A stretch of 64,000 bases of DNA from Microglena sp. YARC (Eukaryota > Chlorophyta > Chlorophyceae > Chlamydomonadales > Chlamydomonadaceae): positions 15,818,268-15,882,267 of the forward strand of contig CM039462.1 in assembly GCA_022414725.1 (NCBI GenBank), read 5' to 3'. Below, piece by piece: positions 29,885 through 42,110 of the stretch; the stretch's first letter is position 1, and each line of letters opens with the position of its first letter. Both the position numbers and the translations under genes were made by a program. The notes beneath the pieces were generated by a model. The model saw only the letters and a list, made by a program, of their open reading frames with translations. It was not told the DNA's origin and searched no databases.

Positions 29885-32080
29885 TACGGGTTCCTCATTT
29901 CTACCACTGCTATTCAATGCAACTTCCGCGAGGGCCTGCTGCCGGCTTTGAGAAACTCACTAATCAAAATGGTGTTTCTTGGTCGCGCGGCATTCGCAGT
30001 ACCATCGTTAGCAATGGCTGCGACCTTATCCTTCCTCCGGAGGTTAGGGTTCCTACTGATTGGCTTGATGATTGCGCGCCAGCGGCCTCTGCTGCCGGAG
30101 AGGAGTCTCCTTCCGCCATCGTGGAAGCCACCCCCCCAGTTATTCCTCCATCTTTCCGATTCCTTCTCCTTCTGTTCAACGCCTCTCTCCTGAGGTTGAG
30201 GACGTTCTAATGAATCTTTGCTGTGTCCAGACACAGTCCATTCAGTATTCTTCGGGTCCTGTGCCGCCAACTGCCCAGTTCTGGGGTGGCTGCCAATCTG
30301 ATGATTACCTGACTGAAGATGAGGAGGACTTCAACCGTTCTGACTCTGATGATTTGAAGAGTGCTACGAGTGGCGACTACGGTGGAGTGACTCCGACTGC
30401 TGCTACTCCAGTCTTTGAGACTTCTACAGTTTCGCCTGTGTATGAGCCTGCTCCTCAGTCGGCGCCTCTGCCTGCACCTACGCCAGCGCCTCAGCATGCA
30501 CCTCTGCTTGCGCCTCTTTCACCGGTCCACCCGGAGGTGGCCAAGCCGTCTTTGCTGCAAAGCTCTGCGTCCTTCACCACCACCAACCCTATGGAGCGAG
30601 GCCTTCCTGGCTACAACACTCGTGCTCGAGAAGCTGCTGCCACGGCTGTCCGCACATCTGCTGCTGGCACTTCGCGGGAGCCCCCTCCGCCACCGCCTGT
30701 GGATCTGCCTCCTCCTTCGATCCCACCCTCCAGTCTTGACTTCGCGGTCTCGCGATTCTTGGGAGCATCTACTCTCTGGTGGACCTCCTCCTAGTCTACA
30801 GCTGCGGGACTTCCGTCTTGTCCGCCGAGCTCAATCCGAGCTTGGATCTTTGGATGGCATCTTGTACGGTAGGCTGGATTATAAGGCCACTCAGGCCAAT
30901 GTTGATCTCAAGGGTCGTGTTCGGCGTGTGATGGCATTCACAGAGCTAGGTCTCAAGTGCCGGTCTTTTCTAGGGCCTGTTCCGGAAGGGATTAGATATC
31001 CTCCTGCTCATGGGGTTACGTTTGGTGGTGTGAGGCGTAGGGATGCTGATTTGAAGGGTTACCAGTGGTTGAAGGTTCCTCGCCCTCTCTGTCCTGTTAG
31101 GCCTGATTTCGAGCTGGTAGTGAGTTTCGCGCGGTCCCTGCCTGATGTTAGGAACATAGATGACCAGCGCGCGTATGACGCTGGTCTTGCGGCTGAGTAT
31201 TTCCTGGAGGTTCGCAAGTCTTTGGCACCCCTGACCCCTGCTCCTGCTGCTGGAACTTCGGCCTCTCATGGTGAGTCTCGTGTAGATCCTGCACTGTTGG
31301 GTTTTAGTACCCTGCCCCTGGACCGTCAGGAGTTTATGTGTCTAACCATGATGCTTGCTAACATGACGGATGCGATGGTCAAGGTGTATCAGGATTTCGC
31401 TACTCCTCGGGATATCTTGATCGATATCCGGAGGAAGCAGTCTGATGCCCTTGCCGCTCGTGTCCCTCTCATGCTCATCGAGCTTCAAGGTGCATCCATG
31501 AGCCCTTCTGAACGTGTGGATGATTTCTTTCGCATGGTCCGCGGTCTGTGCACTGACCTCCGCAGTGCTGGGTATCCACAGACTCAGCGTCATGCCATGA
31601 ACACTATCGTTCAGGGTATTCGTCTTCCTCGCTTCGACTCCCTGCGGATCAAATTTGGTACGTTGCTGTACCTATCGAAGCCTGTTGATTACTGGACCTG
31701 TCTTGCAGAGTATAGGTCGTTAGATTTCTTGAATGTGTCGCTCCCCAAGTCGGACTCCAGGCATCCTGGTTGGTCCCGGGATGGACACTCCCCAAGTCCC
31801 TGCCAATGCTGCTTTCCAGCGTGGGCGGGGACCTGGAGGTCAGGGTTCCGGGTCTGCCAAGAGATACCTGGATTGCGCTTGGGGACCTTGTCCTCACAAG
31901 AAGACCCACTCGGAGGACCGCTGCTGGACGAAGCACCCGCACCTGCGAAAGACCAAGGCTGGTGCACCGGGCAGTGGACCCGTGCCCATTGCCTTGGCCC
32001 TTCCAGGTACGCTGACTCGAAAGCAGCTGTCCTCCTTGCAGGCTCAGATTGATGAGTTTGCTATGCCCAAGAACTAGGAG
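29885..32080 (+). pseudogene. copia gag region, frameshifted
   Basis: An acidic stretch (DDYLTEDEEDFNRSDSDD, about 30300-30360) and a Pro/Ala-rich linker (about 30450-30750) precede a gag-like core (about 30800-31740; for example LDRQEFMCLTMMLANMTD). The frame shifts near 30770, and again near 31740 into the segment with a Cys/His knuckle variant (CAWGPCPHKKTHSEDRCW, about 31874-31927). The knuckle spacing is not the canonical CX2CX4HX4C. Read errors could explain some shifts. Confidence 0.7.
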
Positions 32081-32139
32081 GTACGCTCTGTCCGATTCTC
32101 ATGCACCACGAAGTTCTCTAATGTGTGTAGCCCGAGCCT

Positions 32140-34400
32140 ATCTGAGGGTGTCTGGCATGTGGACTCTGGAGCTGGAACGTCTATCACAGGTGATATGTCT
32201 TTGTTCACTGTGTACTTATAATGCTTCTGAACATGGGCCAGCAGTTCGATTTGGTGATGGGGTGGTTCAACGGTCAGCAGGTATGGGATCCATTGTGTTA
32301 TGTAGTGATTGGTTACCAACATCCATCACTCTAACCGATGTCCTCTACATACCTCACTGTCCGGTGAACCTCCTGTCAGTAAATGCTGTGGCTCATTCTC
32401 ACCACTGCAAGGTTTCTTTTGATAGTCTTAGTTGCACTGCCACTCAGGGCTCTTCTGTTGTCTGGTCTTTCCCTGCCTCCAGTGATGGTGTTTACAAGTT
32501 TACCTGTAGGCCTTGTAGCACCACCGGTGGCCGTTTGATTAGTGCTGACCATTACCCAGTTTTTGCACTTGATGTTGATGAGGACGGTGGAGTTGTTATC
32601 CCTACCACTCCTGAATGGCTGTGGCATAGGCGGCTGGGTCACCCCGGCTGTGATGCCATGCGCAGACTTGTCAAGAAGGGTATGGTTAAGAACTTACCCC
32701 TCTCTCTCAGGCAGGTTCAAAAACTGGCTAAGATCCCTTGTGATGCTTGTCAGAAGGCTAAGGGCAAACGTCTCCCTTTTCCTAAAGAAATAAAGCACCA
32801 CTAAGATCCGTGCACCTCTCCAACGCCTTCACTTGGACATCATGGGACCAGTTCATATTAGGGGCCTGCGTGGGGAGTTTTATATTCTGTGCCTCACAGA
32901 CCAATACTCTGGCTATGCTGAGGTATTGTGCTTGAGGTCCAGGGATGAAGCTCCCTTAGCAGTTCAAACTATCATCCTAAGATGGATGAATCAGCTGCAT
33001 GGATTTGCCTTTAAGTGTCTGAGGTCTGACAGGGCTAAGGAGTTTATAGTTAAGTGGTTCGAGGATTGGCTGATATCGGTTGGTGCAGTGCACGAGTTAA
33101 CGTAGGCATACACTGCACAGCAGAATGCAACTGTGGAGAGGTACAATGGGGTCTTACAGTCTGTAGCTAGGAGCATCCACCTGGAGTCTAAACTAGCTAA
33201 TAAGTCTTTCTGGCCCTATGCCTTCCTAGCTGCTTGTTACCTTCGTAATCGGCTGCCCAATCAGGGAGACAGAACTCCATACGAGCTGTTCTTTGGGGTT
33301 GTGCCTGATGTGTCGTTGTTGCGTGTGTTTGGTTGCCCTTGCTACGTCACGTTAGTCAATGGGAAGAAACGCAACAAGCTAGACAAAAGGGCGTTATCTG
33401 GTAGAATGGTTGGGTATTCCCTGGTGAGTAAGGGTTATTTTGTTTGGGTTCCTAAGTTGCGCCAGGTAGTAGAGAGTCGTGATGTACTTTTCTATGAGCA
33501 GTTCAGCTATAACTGCATACCTGGGCTGTCCCCTTATGACGGGTCTCCGTATGTTTCTAGCATCCCTGCCGCCATCAACGGACACATGCCTGATTCTGCA
33601 GTTAATGCCTTAGATCCTTTACCAACCCCAATTGTCGACCGCTGCCCTGGTCATGGGATGACTTTGCGTCCCAGGTCAGGGGCTGATGGTGCTGCATTGC
33701 GTGTGAAGGTACTGGGCGGGTGGGATTCCGAAGTTCCTTCAGACAGTGATTTACCCGAATCTCAGGGGGTCGCCAGGCCCTCCTCTGCGCCACGTTCCGT
33801 CGGCGAAGCTCTAGGATTAAGACAGCCTCAGGTCATAGTGGAGCCTGTCACAGGTCCATTGTCTAATAGTCGCCAACCTCCGGCCACCTCGGATGGCTCG
33901 CAGGCGTTGGTTCTCCCTTCGCCTCCTGCCGACCCTGGTGGATTATCCGGGTCAAGCCCATGTGATGATGTAGCCGTCACCGAAAGTGTGAGTGATGACC
34001 TTGAACACTGGTCTGGTTCCGATACTGCGTATGGCTGGGGTGTTCCGGTCGACCCAGGATTCGTTGATATAGAGGCAAAGAATGCCGGCCTTGTTCAACC
34101 AGGCAGTAGTTCTGCACTGGGGGCTATACTACCGGTTACTGCTGATATTGCTGATACCCCTGCTGCTCATGTACAAGTACACTACTTGTACGTGGGGGCA
34201 TACATTTCCACCTCCACTGAACTAACCTATAAAGCTGCTATGCTTCCTACCAACCCTGGCAGGGATCAATGGCTGCTTGCTATGAAGGATGAGATGGCGT
34301 CCCTACATGCCCATGGTACTTGGGCACTCACTCCACAGCCTCCTAAGCAGATAGAGGATCCTGTCTGGCTGGTGGTTATTTGTGAAGAAGGTTGGGGTTG
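32140..34400 (+). pseudogene. copia protease and integrase, with internal stop
   Basis: Protease: WHVDSGAGTS at about 32155, in a different frame from the downstream part. The pre-integrase HHCC domain contains WHRRLGHPG and CDACQKAK (about 32620-32760). The DDE core follows: LDIMGP (about 32830), LRSDRAKEF (about 33020; the usual NGG after the Asp is RAK) and QQNATVER (about 33120). A TAG at 33103-33105 interrupts between the last two. A long Ser/Pro-rich linker follows (about 33540-34200). The start of reverse transcriptase (DQWLLAMKDEMASLHAHGTW) is reached before the frame is lost near 34400. Confidence 0.8.
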
Positions 34401-34454
34401 ATGGTTCTGTGCGCTTTAAGGCACGCTTTGTGGTCCGTGGTTTTCTGCAGCGTC

Positions 34455-35535
34455 CTGGGCTGTGTCAGCGTATACTACTAGAACACGAGTGCCATACAGG
34501 TATCTGATCAGATGCCTGTATGGCACTCGTGTTCTAAGCCAGCGCATCGGTGTTACTAAGGTGCATACCCCCTTGCAGTTGGCTGATACTTTCACTAAGC
34601 CTCTCCCCGCAGAGGTTTTTTGGAGTATGAATGGTATGCTTGGTTTGGTCAAGTACAAGCTTCGCCCTAGGTTTATTGATTTACAGTGATTTTTCTGCAG
34701 TTCAGGTTTGTGCTCTCTGCGGGAGTCGCGGGTTTCGATGCCCACCTGCGGTGATTTCAGAATATTAATTTGCTTCAGGTCTACTGCCCCTTGCTTCACC
34801 TCGAGTGTTGTACGACTCCAATCCTGTAGCGATGGTGAATGGGTATGTAGTTTGTATAGACCTGTCGCACTGGATTTTGGGGGTTGATTTTACCTCGAGT
34901 CTCTGGTCATGACTACCTCGCTGGTAGATCTGTTTGGAATTATTATTATTTTTGTTTGATTTCCCCTCTTTTGGGTAGAAATTGCACCTGGTTTTGGGAT
35001 TGTTACACCTGTGGTCCAAGGATGGAGCCTGCAAGGTCTGAGTAACTGTTTTACCTCTTTTAGCCCTGATTGGCTTAAATAGAGGTTGCTTCAGTTAGGT
35101 GGAGTGTGGTACTATTCTGCTCTCTTTCCCCTCCCTAGATGAACATTTAGGTTGCTTAAATCTTAGAATGATATTGGAAGTATCGGTGTCGCCCTTGAGG
35201 ATGTCTCTCTCTCTTAGATTTATTTTCTGCTTGCTTTTGAGTTTCAGATTTCTTTTTCGAAGTTTATTGTTAAAGGTTTGAAAGTATAATTTCCTTGACA
35301 GTTAGAACAGGTGGAGTGTCAGCTTTAGCTGTTCGTTGGTTCTACCTGTCCGATTGGCTACGCAACCTATCGCGTCTGTCCTTCCCCGCAACCTAAGGGT
35401 TCCGGGGTTTGCCGTCAGGACTCCTCTCTCAAGAGGCGTCCCTCGGCTCTTTTAACTGTCCAGTTGTCTAAACACTTCGTTCCTGGTCTCCTCACGTCCC
35501 CTGAACCCTGGACTTTCATGACGTATATGCCCCCG
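34455..35535 (+). mobile_element. chimeric insert in the copia RT region
   Basis: The insert opens with a 58-bp near-palindrome (34480-34537). It then reads as the C-terminus of a different copia RNase H (LADTFTKPLPAEVFW, stop at about 34689). After about 400 bp comes TTAGGTGGAGTGTGG (about 35095), and at about 35305 AGGTGGAGTGTCAGC, both like a purine tract plus LTR start. The host RT resumes near 35540. The insert therefore carries the 3' end of a related element joined into the coding region. Confidence 0.6.
34480..34537. repeat. 58-bp near-perfect palindrome
   Basis: The arms TAGAACACGAGTGCCATACA-GG and CC-TGTATGGCACTCGTGTTCTA are 22 bp exact. The centre, ATCTGATCAGAT, is itself a palindrome; only one base pair (T/G) mismatches in the whole. 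It sits exactly at the junction between the copia RT and the chimeric insert. Confidence 0.93.
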
Positions 35536-36847
35536 TCTCCTCTAAAGCAGGTCTGAGGGTGCTCCTTGCTGCCATCACTCATAGAAAAATGTTTGTTTGG
35601 CAGCTGGACATCAAGACTGCATTTCTGAATGCCAAGCTGGAACCTGGTCTGGACCTGTACTGCCACCAGCCTGAGGGCTTTAAGGTACGTGGTCCTAACG
35701 GTGTTCCCCTTGTGTGCAAACTGATCAAGTCCCTTTATGGTTTGAATCAGGCGCCCAGGGCTTGGAGTATGGATGTCAAGCGGGTTTTGGTTGCACATGG
35801 GTTTACTATGTGCAAGGCAGAACCTGCTCTGTATTTTAGGAGGGATTCTTTTGGTGGGTGGAGCTATGTCCTGACCTACGTTGATGATTTTATTATCTGT
35901 GCTTTTAGTGAGCTGGCTTTATATGCATTGCTAATCAAGGCTATGGAGAAAGCTGTCTGGGAGGTCAAGGAGATGGGTGTACCGGTTCAGTTTCTCTCAT
36001 TGGACATGGCCGTTACACTTGACTCTGAAGGCAGGTGTGTTCAGATCAACCTCTCCCAGCACTCCTACATTGTTGATATGGTGGAGCAGTTTGGTCTTAC
36101 TGCTGCTGCCAAGCCCAAGTTTTCTGCCCCCATGGCCAAGCCCACCGTCACTGACCCACCTGGAGACCCCCTGCCCTCTAATAGCCAGTACCTATCTCTT
36201 GTGGGTGCTTTGCTATACCTGGCTACTTGCACCAGGCCTGATATTTCTTTTGCTGTCAGCTACCTGTCCAGGTTTTCTGCTCACCCTACCGTCCCCCTCT
36301 GGGGGGCAGCCAAGCGTTTGCTCTTGTATTTGAGGTCACATTCCCACCTGGGACTCACTTACACCCACAGCCCTGAGCTTTTACTGTCTTTAGTGACTCA
36401 TCCTTTGCTGATGATGGGTCTGACAGGAGGTCTCAGACTGGCTTTGCTGTGCTTGCTGGGGGGTGCATAGTGAACTGGATGAGCAAGAGGCAGCCTACTG
36501 TTGCCATTAGCTCTAGTGAGGCTGAGTATCAGGCCCTGTCTCAGACTGCCAGGGAGGTGCAATGGTTGAAGAAGTTGAGGGTGGATCTGGGTCTGCCTTG
36601 TGGTTTGGTTACCATTCAGGGTGACAACTTAGGGTCTCTGAGTTGGGCCAATGACTGGCAGCTGCTCCCTCGCAGCAAGCACATTGATGTTATTCATCAC
36701 TACATTAAGGAGCTGGTGGAGGATGGCCAACTGGATGTTGCATATGTTAACACTAAGGACAACTGTGCTGACCCCTTCACCAAGCCCCTTGATTCTGCTG
36801 TGTTCTGGCGGTTTGTCCGAATGTTTGGGATGACCGCTTCTAAATAG
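35536..36847 (+). pseudogene. copia reverse transcriptase and RNase H
   Basis: RT motifs are QLDIKTAFLNAKLE (about 35600), LIKSLYGLNQAPRAW (about 35725) and the catalytic YVDD at 35877-35888. The C-terminal part has LSLVGALLYLATCTRPDISF (about 36193). A frame change near 36440 leads into RNase H with SSSEAEYQALSQTAREVQW (about 36510), SKHIDVIHHYI and DPFTKPL, ending at a TAG (36845-36847). Only the frame change breaks this half. Confidence 0.85.
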
Positions 36848-37153
36848 GGTCATGTTTTTTCTAGTTACATCGGTTTCTTTGGTTATCATTGTTTGGCATT
36901 AGGTTCCTATTCCCGGATCGGGTTTTCTATACCGTTGTTACCCATCTTTGATATTCGGTTTTTCATCCTTTTCTAACTTGGCAAAAATTTATTTTTTGCC
37001 TTGTTTCATTCCTTCCTTTCACCCTTTGGGTTTCACTTGAAGTTCTCTCGATTTTCGGAGTTCTTTGATTTTTTATCTGTTACATATAGTTCTATGTCCC
37101 CAGTGCCATAGGTGGAGAAGTAGTATCGTATGTCACCTGTGTCATAGGTGGAG

Positions 37154-37368
37154 TGTCAGCATGAATTGCGGTGCTCTCACGCGTTTTATGACTTGGTGAC
37201 TACTTATGTACTTCCTTAGAACTATCGGCTCTGCCAGTACTGTGCCAGCTTCCCGTAGACTGTGTCATCCTTCATGACTCAGTGACAGCTTCCTGTTGGC
37301 TGCGTCACCGGTCTCACTGACACGCACTGTATTGCCTGTGCCCGGCTTAAGATTCCTGGCTTAGGTTT
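37154..37368 (+). repeat. copia 3' LTR, left part (continues at 43434-43590)
   Basis: The LTR runs from TGTCAGC to GGCTTAGGTTT, where the gypsy element begins. It resumes with GGTTCTAGTCAGGTTACAGG at 43434. The purine-rich ATAGGTGGAG directly before 37154 is the likely polypurine tract. It has a near copy 50 bp upstream (CATAGGTGGAGAAGTAG). Confidence 0.88.
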
Positions 37369-37705
37369 TGTAACAAACCGTAAGCTTCGCCCAGACGTTG
37401 CGAAGCATAACGTTGTTGAGATAACAGACTACGTAAGCCTCGCCCAGACATTGCGAAGCATAACGTTATCTGACGACAGCCTGGAACCTTCGACTGTCGT
37501 AGTTATCTGATGTGTTGCTAACAGTGTCGCAGACCAACTGTCGCGTTCCGTGTTCTGCAGCGTAAACCCTAGAACCCTAAGTTCTAGATCCTTCGGCGGC
37601 ACTATAAATACCGCCGCGCGCTGCCTCTGTAACGTATAAACGACTAAACTTTTATCCCTTCTTCTTCCACGAGAACTAGTCGAGCTCACGAAGACGCTCG
37701 TTACA
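37369..37705 (+). repeat. gypsy 5' LTR
   Basis: This LTR is 337 bp. It contains a doubled block, GTAAGCTTCGCCCAGACGTT continuing GCGAAGCATAACGTT, whose GCTTCGC and GCGAAGC can pair. CTATAAATACCGCC near 37604 is a likely TATA box. TTTGGTCCCTCC follows the LTR as a possible primer-binding site. Confidence 0.88.
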
Positions 37706-39300
37706 TTTGGTCCCTCCTCCCGCGATCGATTTTGAGCGCGGAAAACCCTTGTGTGGATACAGCTTTCTGGATCTGACACGTCACGTGGAAACGGCTTTCA
37801 ACCTGGAAGCACAACGCTTGGCGCGAAGTCATTCACGCGCACACGTGCCACGCCTTGGCACAGCCAGCCAGCGCCACCTTAGCTACTGCCTTTGGACAGC
37901 GAATCGACCCTCTGGAGACATCACCATGAGCGCTACTACGAATGTCGAGACGACTGTAGGATCAGCCTCGATGATTCAGGCCAAGGACCCCTCTATCTTA
38001 TATGAAGAGAAAAGGCAAGCTTGAACCGGTGAATTGGCCACGACTAGGGGTGGGCGCACCACTGTAGAGTAACCCTATAGAAGGGCGGAGTGAAGTGACC
38101 CCTAGCGATGAAAAGCAATAGGCTTTCGAAGGCTTTTGCAAAGATAGTGCGTGCGTTGGCTCAAGAGTCAAATCTTTGCAAAGTTTCTTAGGATGGCTCA
38201 TGCATGTTGAGAATAAGGCGAAGTTGGAGATTTATGAGGATTCTAGATTGGTAAATTCCAGATGGATCTCTAGATTGGAGACTCCAAAGTTATCCCTCTC
38301 CTTATGTTCATCGTAAGCTAGTGGTGGTCAGGAAAAGGAAAGCTAAACCAAAGAAATGTTACGGATGCAGGTTATGGATGAATGGCCTATATCTGTGATT
38401 TTTATGTTTGGTTGTTAAGTTATTTTAACAACGTCGAGTGCGTTTGATTCTTCAAGCTTTAGAAGATTGTTCTTGGAAGTTGGAATTGAATATAAAGTAT
38501 CAAGCATGTAGGATTCCGGCGATCCTTAAGTACCACCGCAACGAATAGAAAAGTGGTAGTGCATATAGTTTGCAACCCTATGCTCATGATATGCACACAT
38601 TGTTCTTACAAGCATTTTAGTTGCAACAACAACAATAATTGGTGTTGCCACAAATGTCGTTGCATGGATCGCTAAAACTGTTATACATCACTACCCTTCA
38701 AGAAGAGAGTGGGGTAGAGCGTTGATTGCAACAGCTTGGCTTGTATTTTGGTTTAATTCAGAGTAGGATACGAGGTTAGTGAAGTACACCTTACTCCCTC
38801 GTTTATACGCGAGTAACATAGCATGCAGGCTAATGCTATAGGCTGCATGTCCTCAGTAAAAAGGGCTCCCTACTCCCTATTTCAGTCGATGAAATTTATT
38901 AAAGGCGTCTTTGGCATTTGTGCTTAGCCGTTAACGCCCTAACGGTAGCCCGCAATAATTAAACTGTATGTGTATGGTTGAGCCTATGCAAACCATTATG
39001 GTTACAGCATATGCCCCAAAGTTTAATTGTATGCTTGAGTGAAACAGAACGTGAAGATATGATTATTTGAAGACTTCGTGTGGAAAGAAGCCTAACGCGA
39101 AATTAATATGCATGTACCAAATAGCTTTGATAAAGCAAACAAATTGCAGACCAAATAATTCATAACTTGCTGACGAGATTCTTCCGTTCGCCATCCCTAT
39201 TTAGAAATAGTGAATCACTCAAGCCTTAAAGAAATAATCGACCTAAACCTATGGAAGTCGAAATAAACATAATTTATTAATGTGATTATGCGGAGCGCGA
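37706..39300 (+). other. gypsy leader and gag remnant, no open frame
   Basis: Early on (37750-38000) a short plus frame remains (MSATTNVETTVGSASMIQAK, about 37926). The rest is AT-rich with many stops. The position between LTR and zinc knuckle indicates former gag. Confidence 0.5.
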
Positions 39301-39309
39301 GACTATGCG

Positions 39310-39375
39310 TCCCGTAATATGTCTTTTGTGCAAGAAACCCGGACATAAAACCAATGAGTGCCCGGACTTCACAAA
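39310..39375 (+). pseudogene. gypsy nucleocapsid zinc knuckle remnant
   Basis: CLLCKKPGHKTNEC (39320-39361) fits CX2CX4HX4C exactly. Surrounding frames are closed within a few dozen codons. Confidence 0.8.
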
Positions 39376-40440
39376 ATTATCATATTTGTGATGGGAAACT
39401 TTACAGGTACGACTATTGAGATGTAGGATGACTGCTCATCAGACATCCACAATACATGTGGTAGCCGGCCAAATAAAGTTGTTCCCTTTATAAATAAATA
39501 TCGTCATATGTGTCCTTTTGAATGGCTGATTTTGCAAGGTATGATGATGGGATAGCTGGCTGCTATTCCCATGCACCAACAAAGGAGCAACTGTTAACTT
39601 GATGGTATCAAAGAAACATTTTGCTCCACAACAATCGGAGAATGAGACGATATATCCGAAGAGGACCACACAAAATGGTGGAATATTTACCTTGCCAAAA
39701 TATTAAAATGGGAAATATGATGGCTATTCAAAATTCAAGTGACTTAGATAAAGCCACACACATGATGGAAATTGTGGATGGAGCGGTACAATCCTACAAT
39801 TAATTGGAAAACCCATGAGGTTATGCGAAGTTAATTGGAAAACCCATTGCATGAGGTTATGCAAACAAGGAAAGCATATCGAGATGAAGTTGACTAATGC
39901 AGTTAATTTCTGCTTGGCGCCTTAGTACAGAGAGCCACAAAGACTATCCCTCATTTTATCACAATCCCTTCGGTGAGTTGGGATTTGAAAACAGTTGTAT
40001 ATGGCTAGGGACGCCAGGAAAAAAGGGCCTCCTTACTTCATCGCGATCCCTTCGGAGAGTTGGGGTGCGGAAACAAAAAGTACAGTGTGTTACGAGAAAC
40101 ATGAAACGGCCATCATGAATCCAACACCGAAAAGAAGTTTGGGAAATCCTTGTGTAAGCGGAAAAGAGTCCCGCTGGTGAGGACTGATGAGGAAGTCCCA
40201 CCAAAAATGTCTGATGGTGGCGGTGGTCTCCTCGGCGGTACCTCGATCCACATTAACGCCCATCAGAAAAGAGGTACGAATGATCATTCAGCATGGCAAA
40301 CTCAGCATAGAGACCGGTTCTATGTGATAGCTGGTGGCTGAGTATTATAAAGTCTTTCCAAAAGGGTTATTAGCAGGTCTTCTACGAGCTAGATCTGTTA
40401 ATTATGAGACAGGATTGGCATTGGTTTTTAACCCACAAAC
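39376..40440 (+). other. decayed gypsy interior between knuckle and RT
   Basis: This is the expected place of the protease. Only short frames remain, and no aspartic protease motif was recognised. ATCACAATCCCTTCGG and ATCGCGATCCCTTCGG (about 39959 and 40040) mark a short internal duplication of about 80 bp. Confidence 0.45.
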
Positions 40441-41150
40441 CGCCCCATTGTTATATTGAGTTGTGATGAATTACGCGAAGTCAAAGAGCAATTTTGAGAG
40501 TTACTCGATAAAAAGGCTCATTCAACCTATTTTTATCCTTACGGAGCCCGTGCCTTTTTATTTGTCAGTAAAGAGGAAGATGGTACTAAGAATAGGATGT
40601 GTGTTGAATATTGGCAGAACCCTAAACTCGAGAGCTATCAAAAATGGTTATCCACTTCAGCGTATTGATTGGATTCTGGATTGGTTACAAGGAGCAGAGA
40701 ATTTCCTAAAATTGATCTTTGATCAGGCTCTCACCAGGTCCAGATCAATGAGAAGGATATTAGGTTATACCAAAATATGGTATGGACTTTCTGAACTCAC
40801 AGTCCCTTATTTTGGCGTTTGTGATGCTCCATGGTTCAAGACTGATATGATCAACAATTGGATGACTTGGTCATGATTCACATTATGACATTCTGATATT
40901 TTCCAAAAATAATCTGAGCATGCTGAACATCATCATCATACAAAAATGTTTTTGGAACAAAGACCAGATAATAGTCCTCCAAACACTGCAAATTGTATTG
41001 ATGTCAAGAAACATCATATTCAAACTTGATTTTGATTCAACTTTTGTGGTGAAGGCCCATACAATTGTCAATGTCATTCCCAAACGATTTTGCGATTGGA
41101 GTGATCTTTATCTCAAAACAAGAAGTAAAATGGGTTACAATAACCTATGA
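40441..41150 (+). pseudogene. gypsy reverse transcriptase remnant
   Basis: Blocks in shifting frames recall gypsy RT: YGARAFLFVSKE and RMCVEYWQNPKLES (about 40540-40640), then RIDWILDWLQGAENF (about 40661). Multiple stops and shifts fall between blocks, and the catalytic aspartates cannot be followed in one frame. Confidence 0.65.
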
Positions 41151-41689
41151 GAACAGGAAACTAAGGTCTCCAGAACTTTCATATTTAGTTCATGAATGCG
41201 AGCTATTTAACGAACCATTCATGCATTAAACGAAGGAGAGACACTACCTTTCTCCTAGGTATATGAATTATGGTGGAGATTGATAAAGGGTTCGCAAAAT
41301 ATGTGTAGCGCATCTGAGTAGTCATCAAGCAAAATGATTACGCTTGCTTGCTGAATACAATTTTGCCATTGTTGCTAATGAAGTTGGCTTAACGGTGCAG
41401 CTGATGCTCTTTATAGAAGGCCAGACTTAAATCTTTGTGAAACCAATGCAGTTAAATCATTTCAGACGGGAAGTGTTTTGTGAGATAGATTTTGATGCAA
41501 ATAAGGATATAGGAGTACATGGATGCTTACTCTAAAATCAAGCAAAATACTTGTATATACAAAAGATAGATCTTAATTGTATATGCCGGTTTCAACCTTG
41601 AGAGCTAAACATCCTTATTGGTGCTCATGATGACATCACTCCCAGGCATCTTGTAGAAAGTATAATGTATTTGTTATGTTAAACCAGAA

Positions 41690-42110
41690 CTAGTCACACG
41701 TAAGCATGGACTTTATCGTTGAACTGCCCATGTCCAATGGGGTTGATGCTATTTTTAGTATTTGTTGACAAGCTCAGCAAAATGGCGCATTTGCACTCAC
41801 CACTAAAAATGTGGATGCAACAGATGCTTCATGGCTGTTCTTTGATACTGTATTATTCAAGCATCATGGTTTATAAAAAAGCCCTGATTACTGATCGTGA
41901 CCCAAGATTCACAAATGATATGAGTTCTGGAATAATGTGTTTGAAATCTGTGGTACAAGGCTGACTATGTCCCCTGCTTGCCACCCCAAACAGATGGACA
42001 GACGAAAAGACTTAATATAATCCATGAGGAACTATTAAGACCTTATATATCAGATATAATATACAATTGGGATTGCAAACTTGTGTCAGCTGAATTTGTT
42101 TAAAATAGCG
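41690..42110 (+). pseudogene. gypsy integrase core remnant
   Basis: SMDFIVELPMSNGVDAIF (41703-41756), then ALITDRDPRFT (about 41882) and TMSPACHP followed by TDGQTKRLN (about 41964-42014). These carry the D, D and the region of the E of a gypsy integrase, but stops and frameshifts separate them. Confidence 0.75.

Noticed and set aside
30415..30800. Leu-rich start of the 545-codon copia frame as the true gag N-terminus
   Set aside because: The acidic and Pro/Ala-rich linker in another frame looks like the real gag N-terminal part. The Leu-rich stretch is its shadow before a frameshift near 30770.
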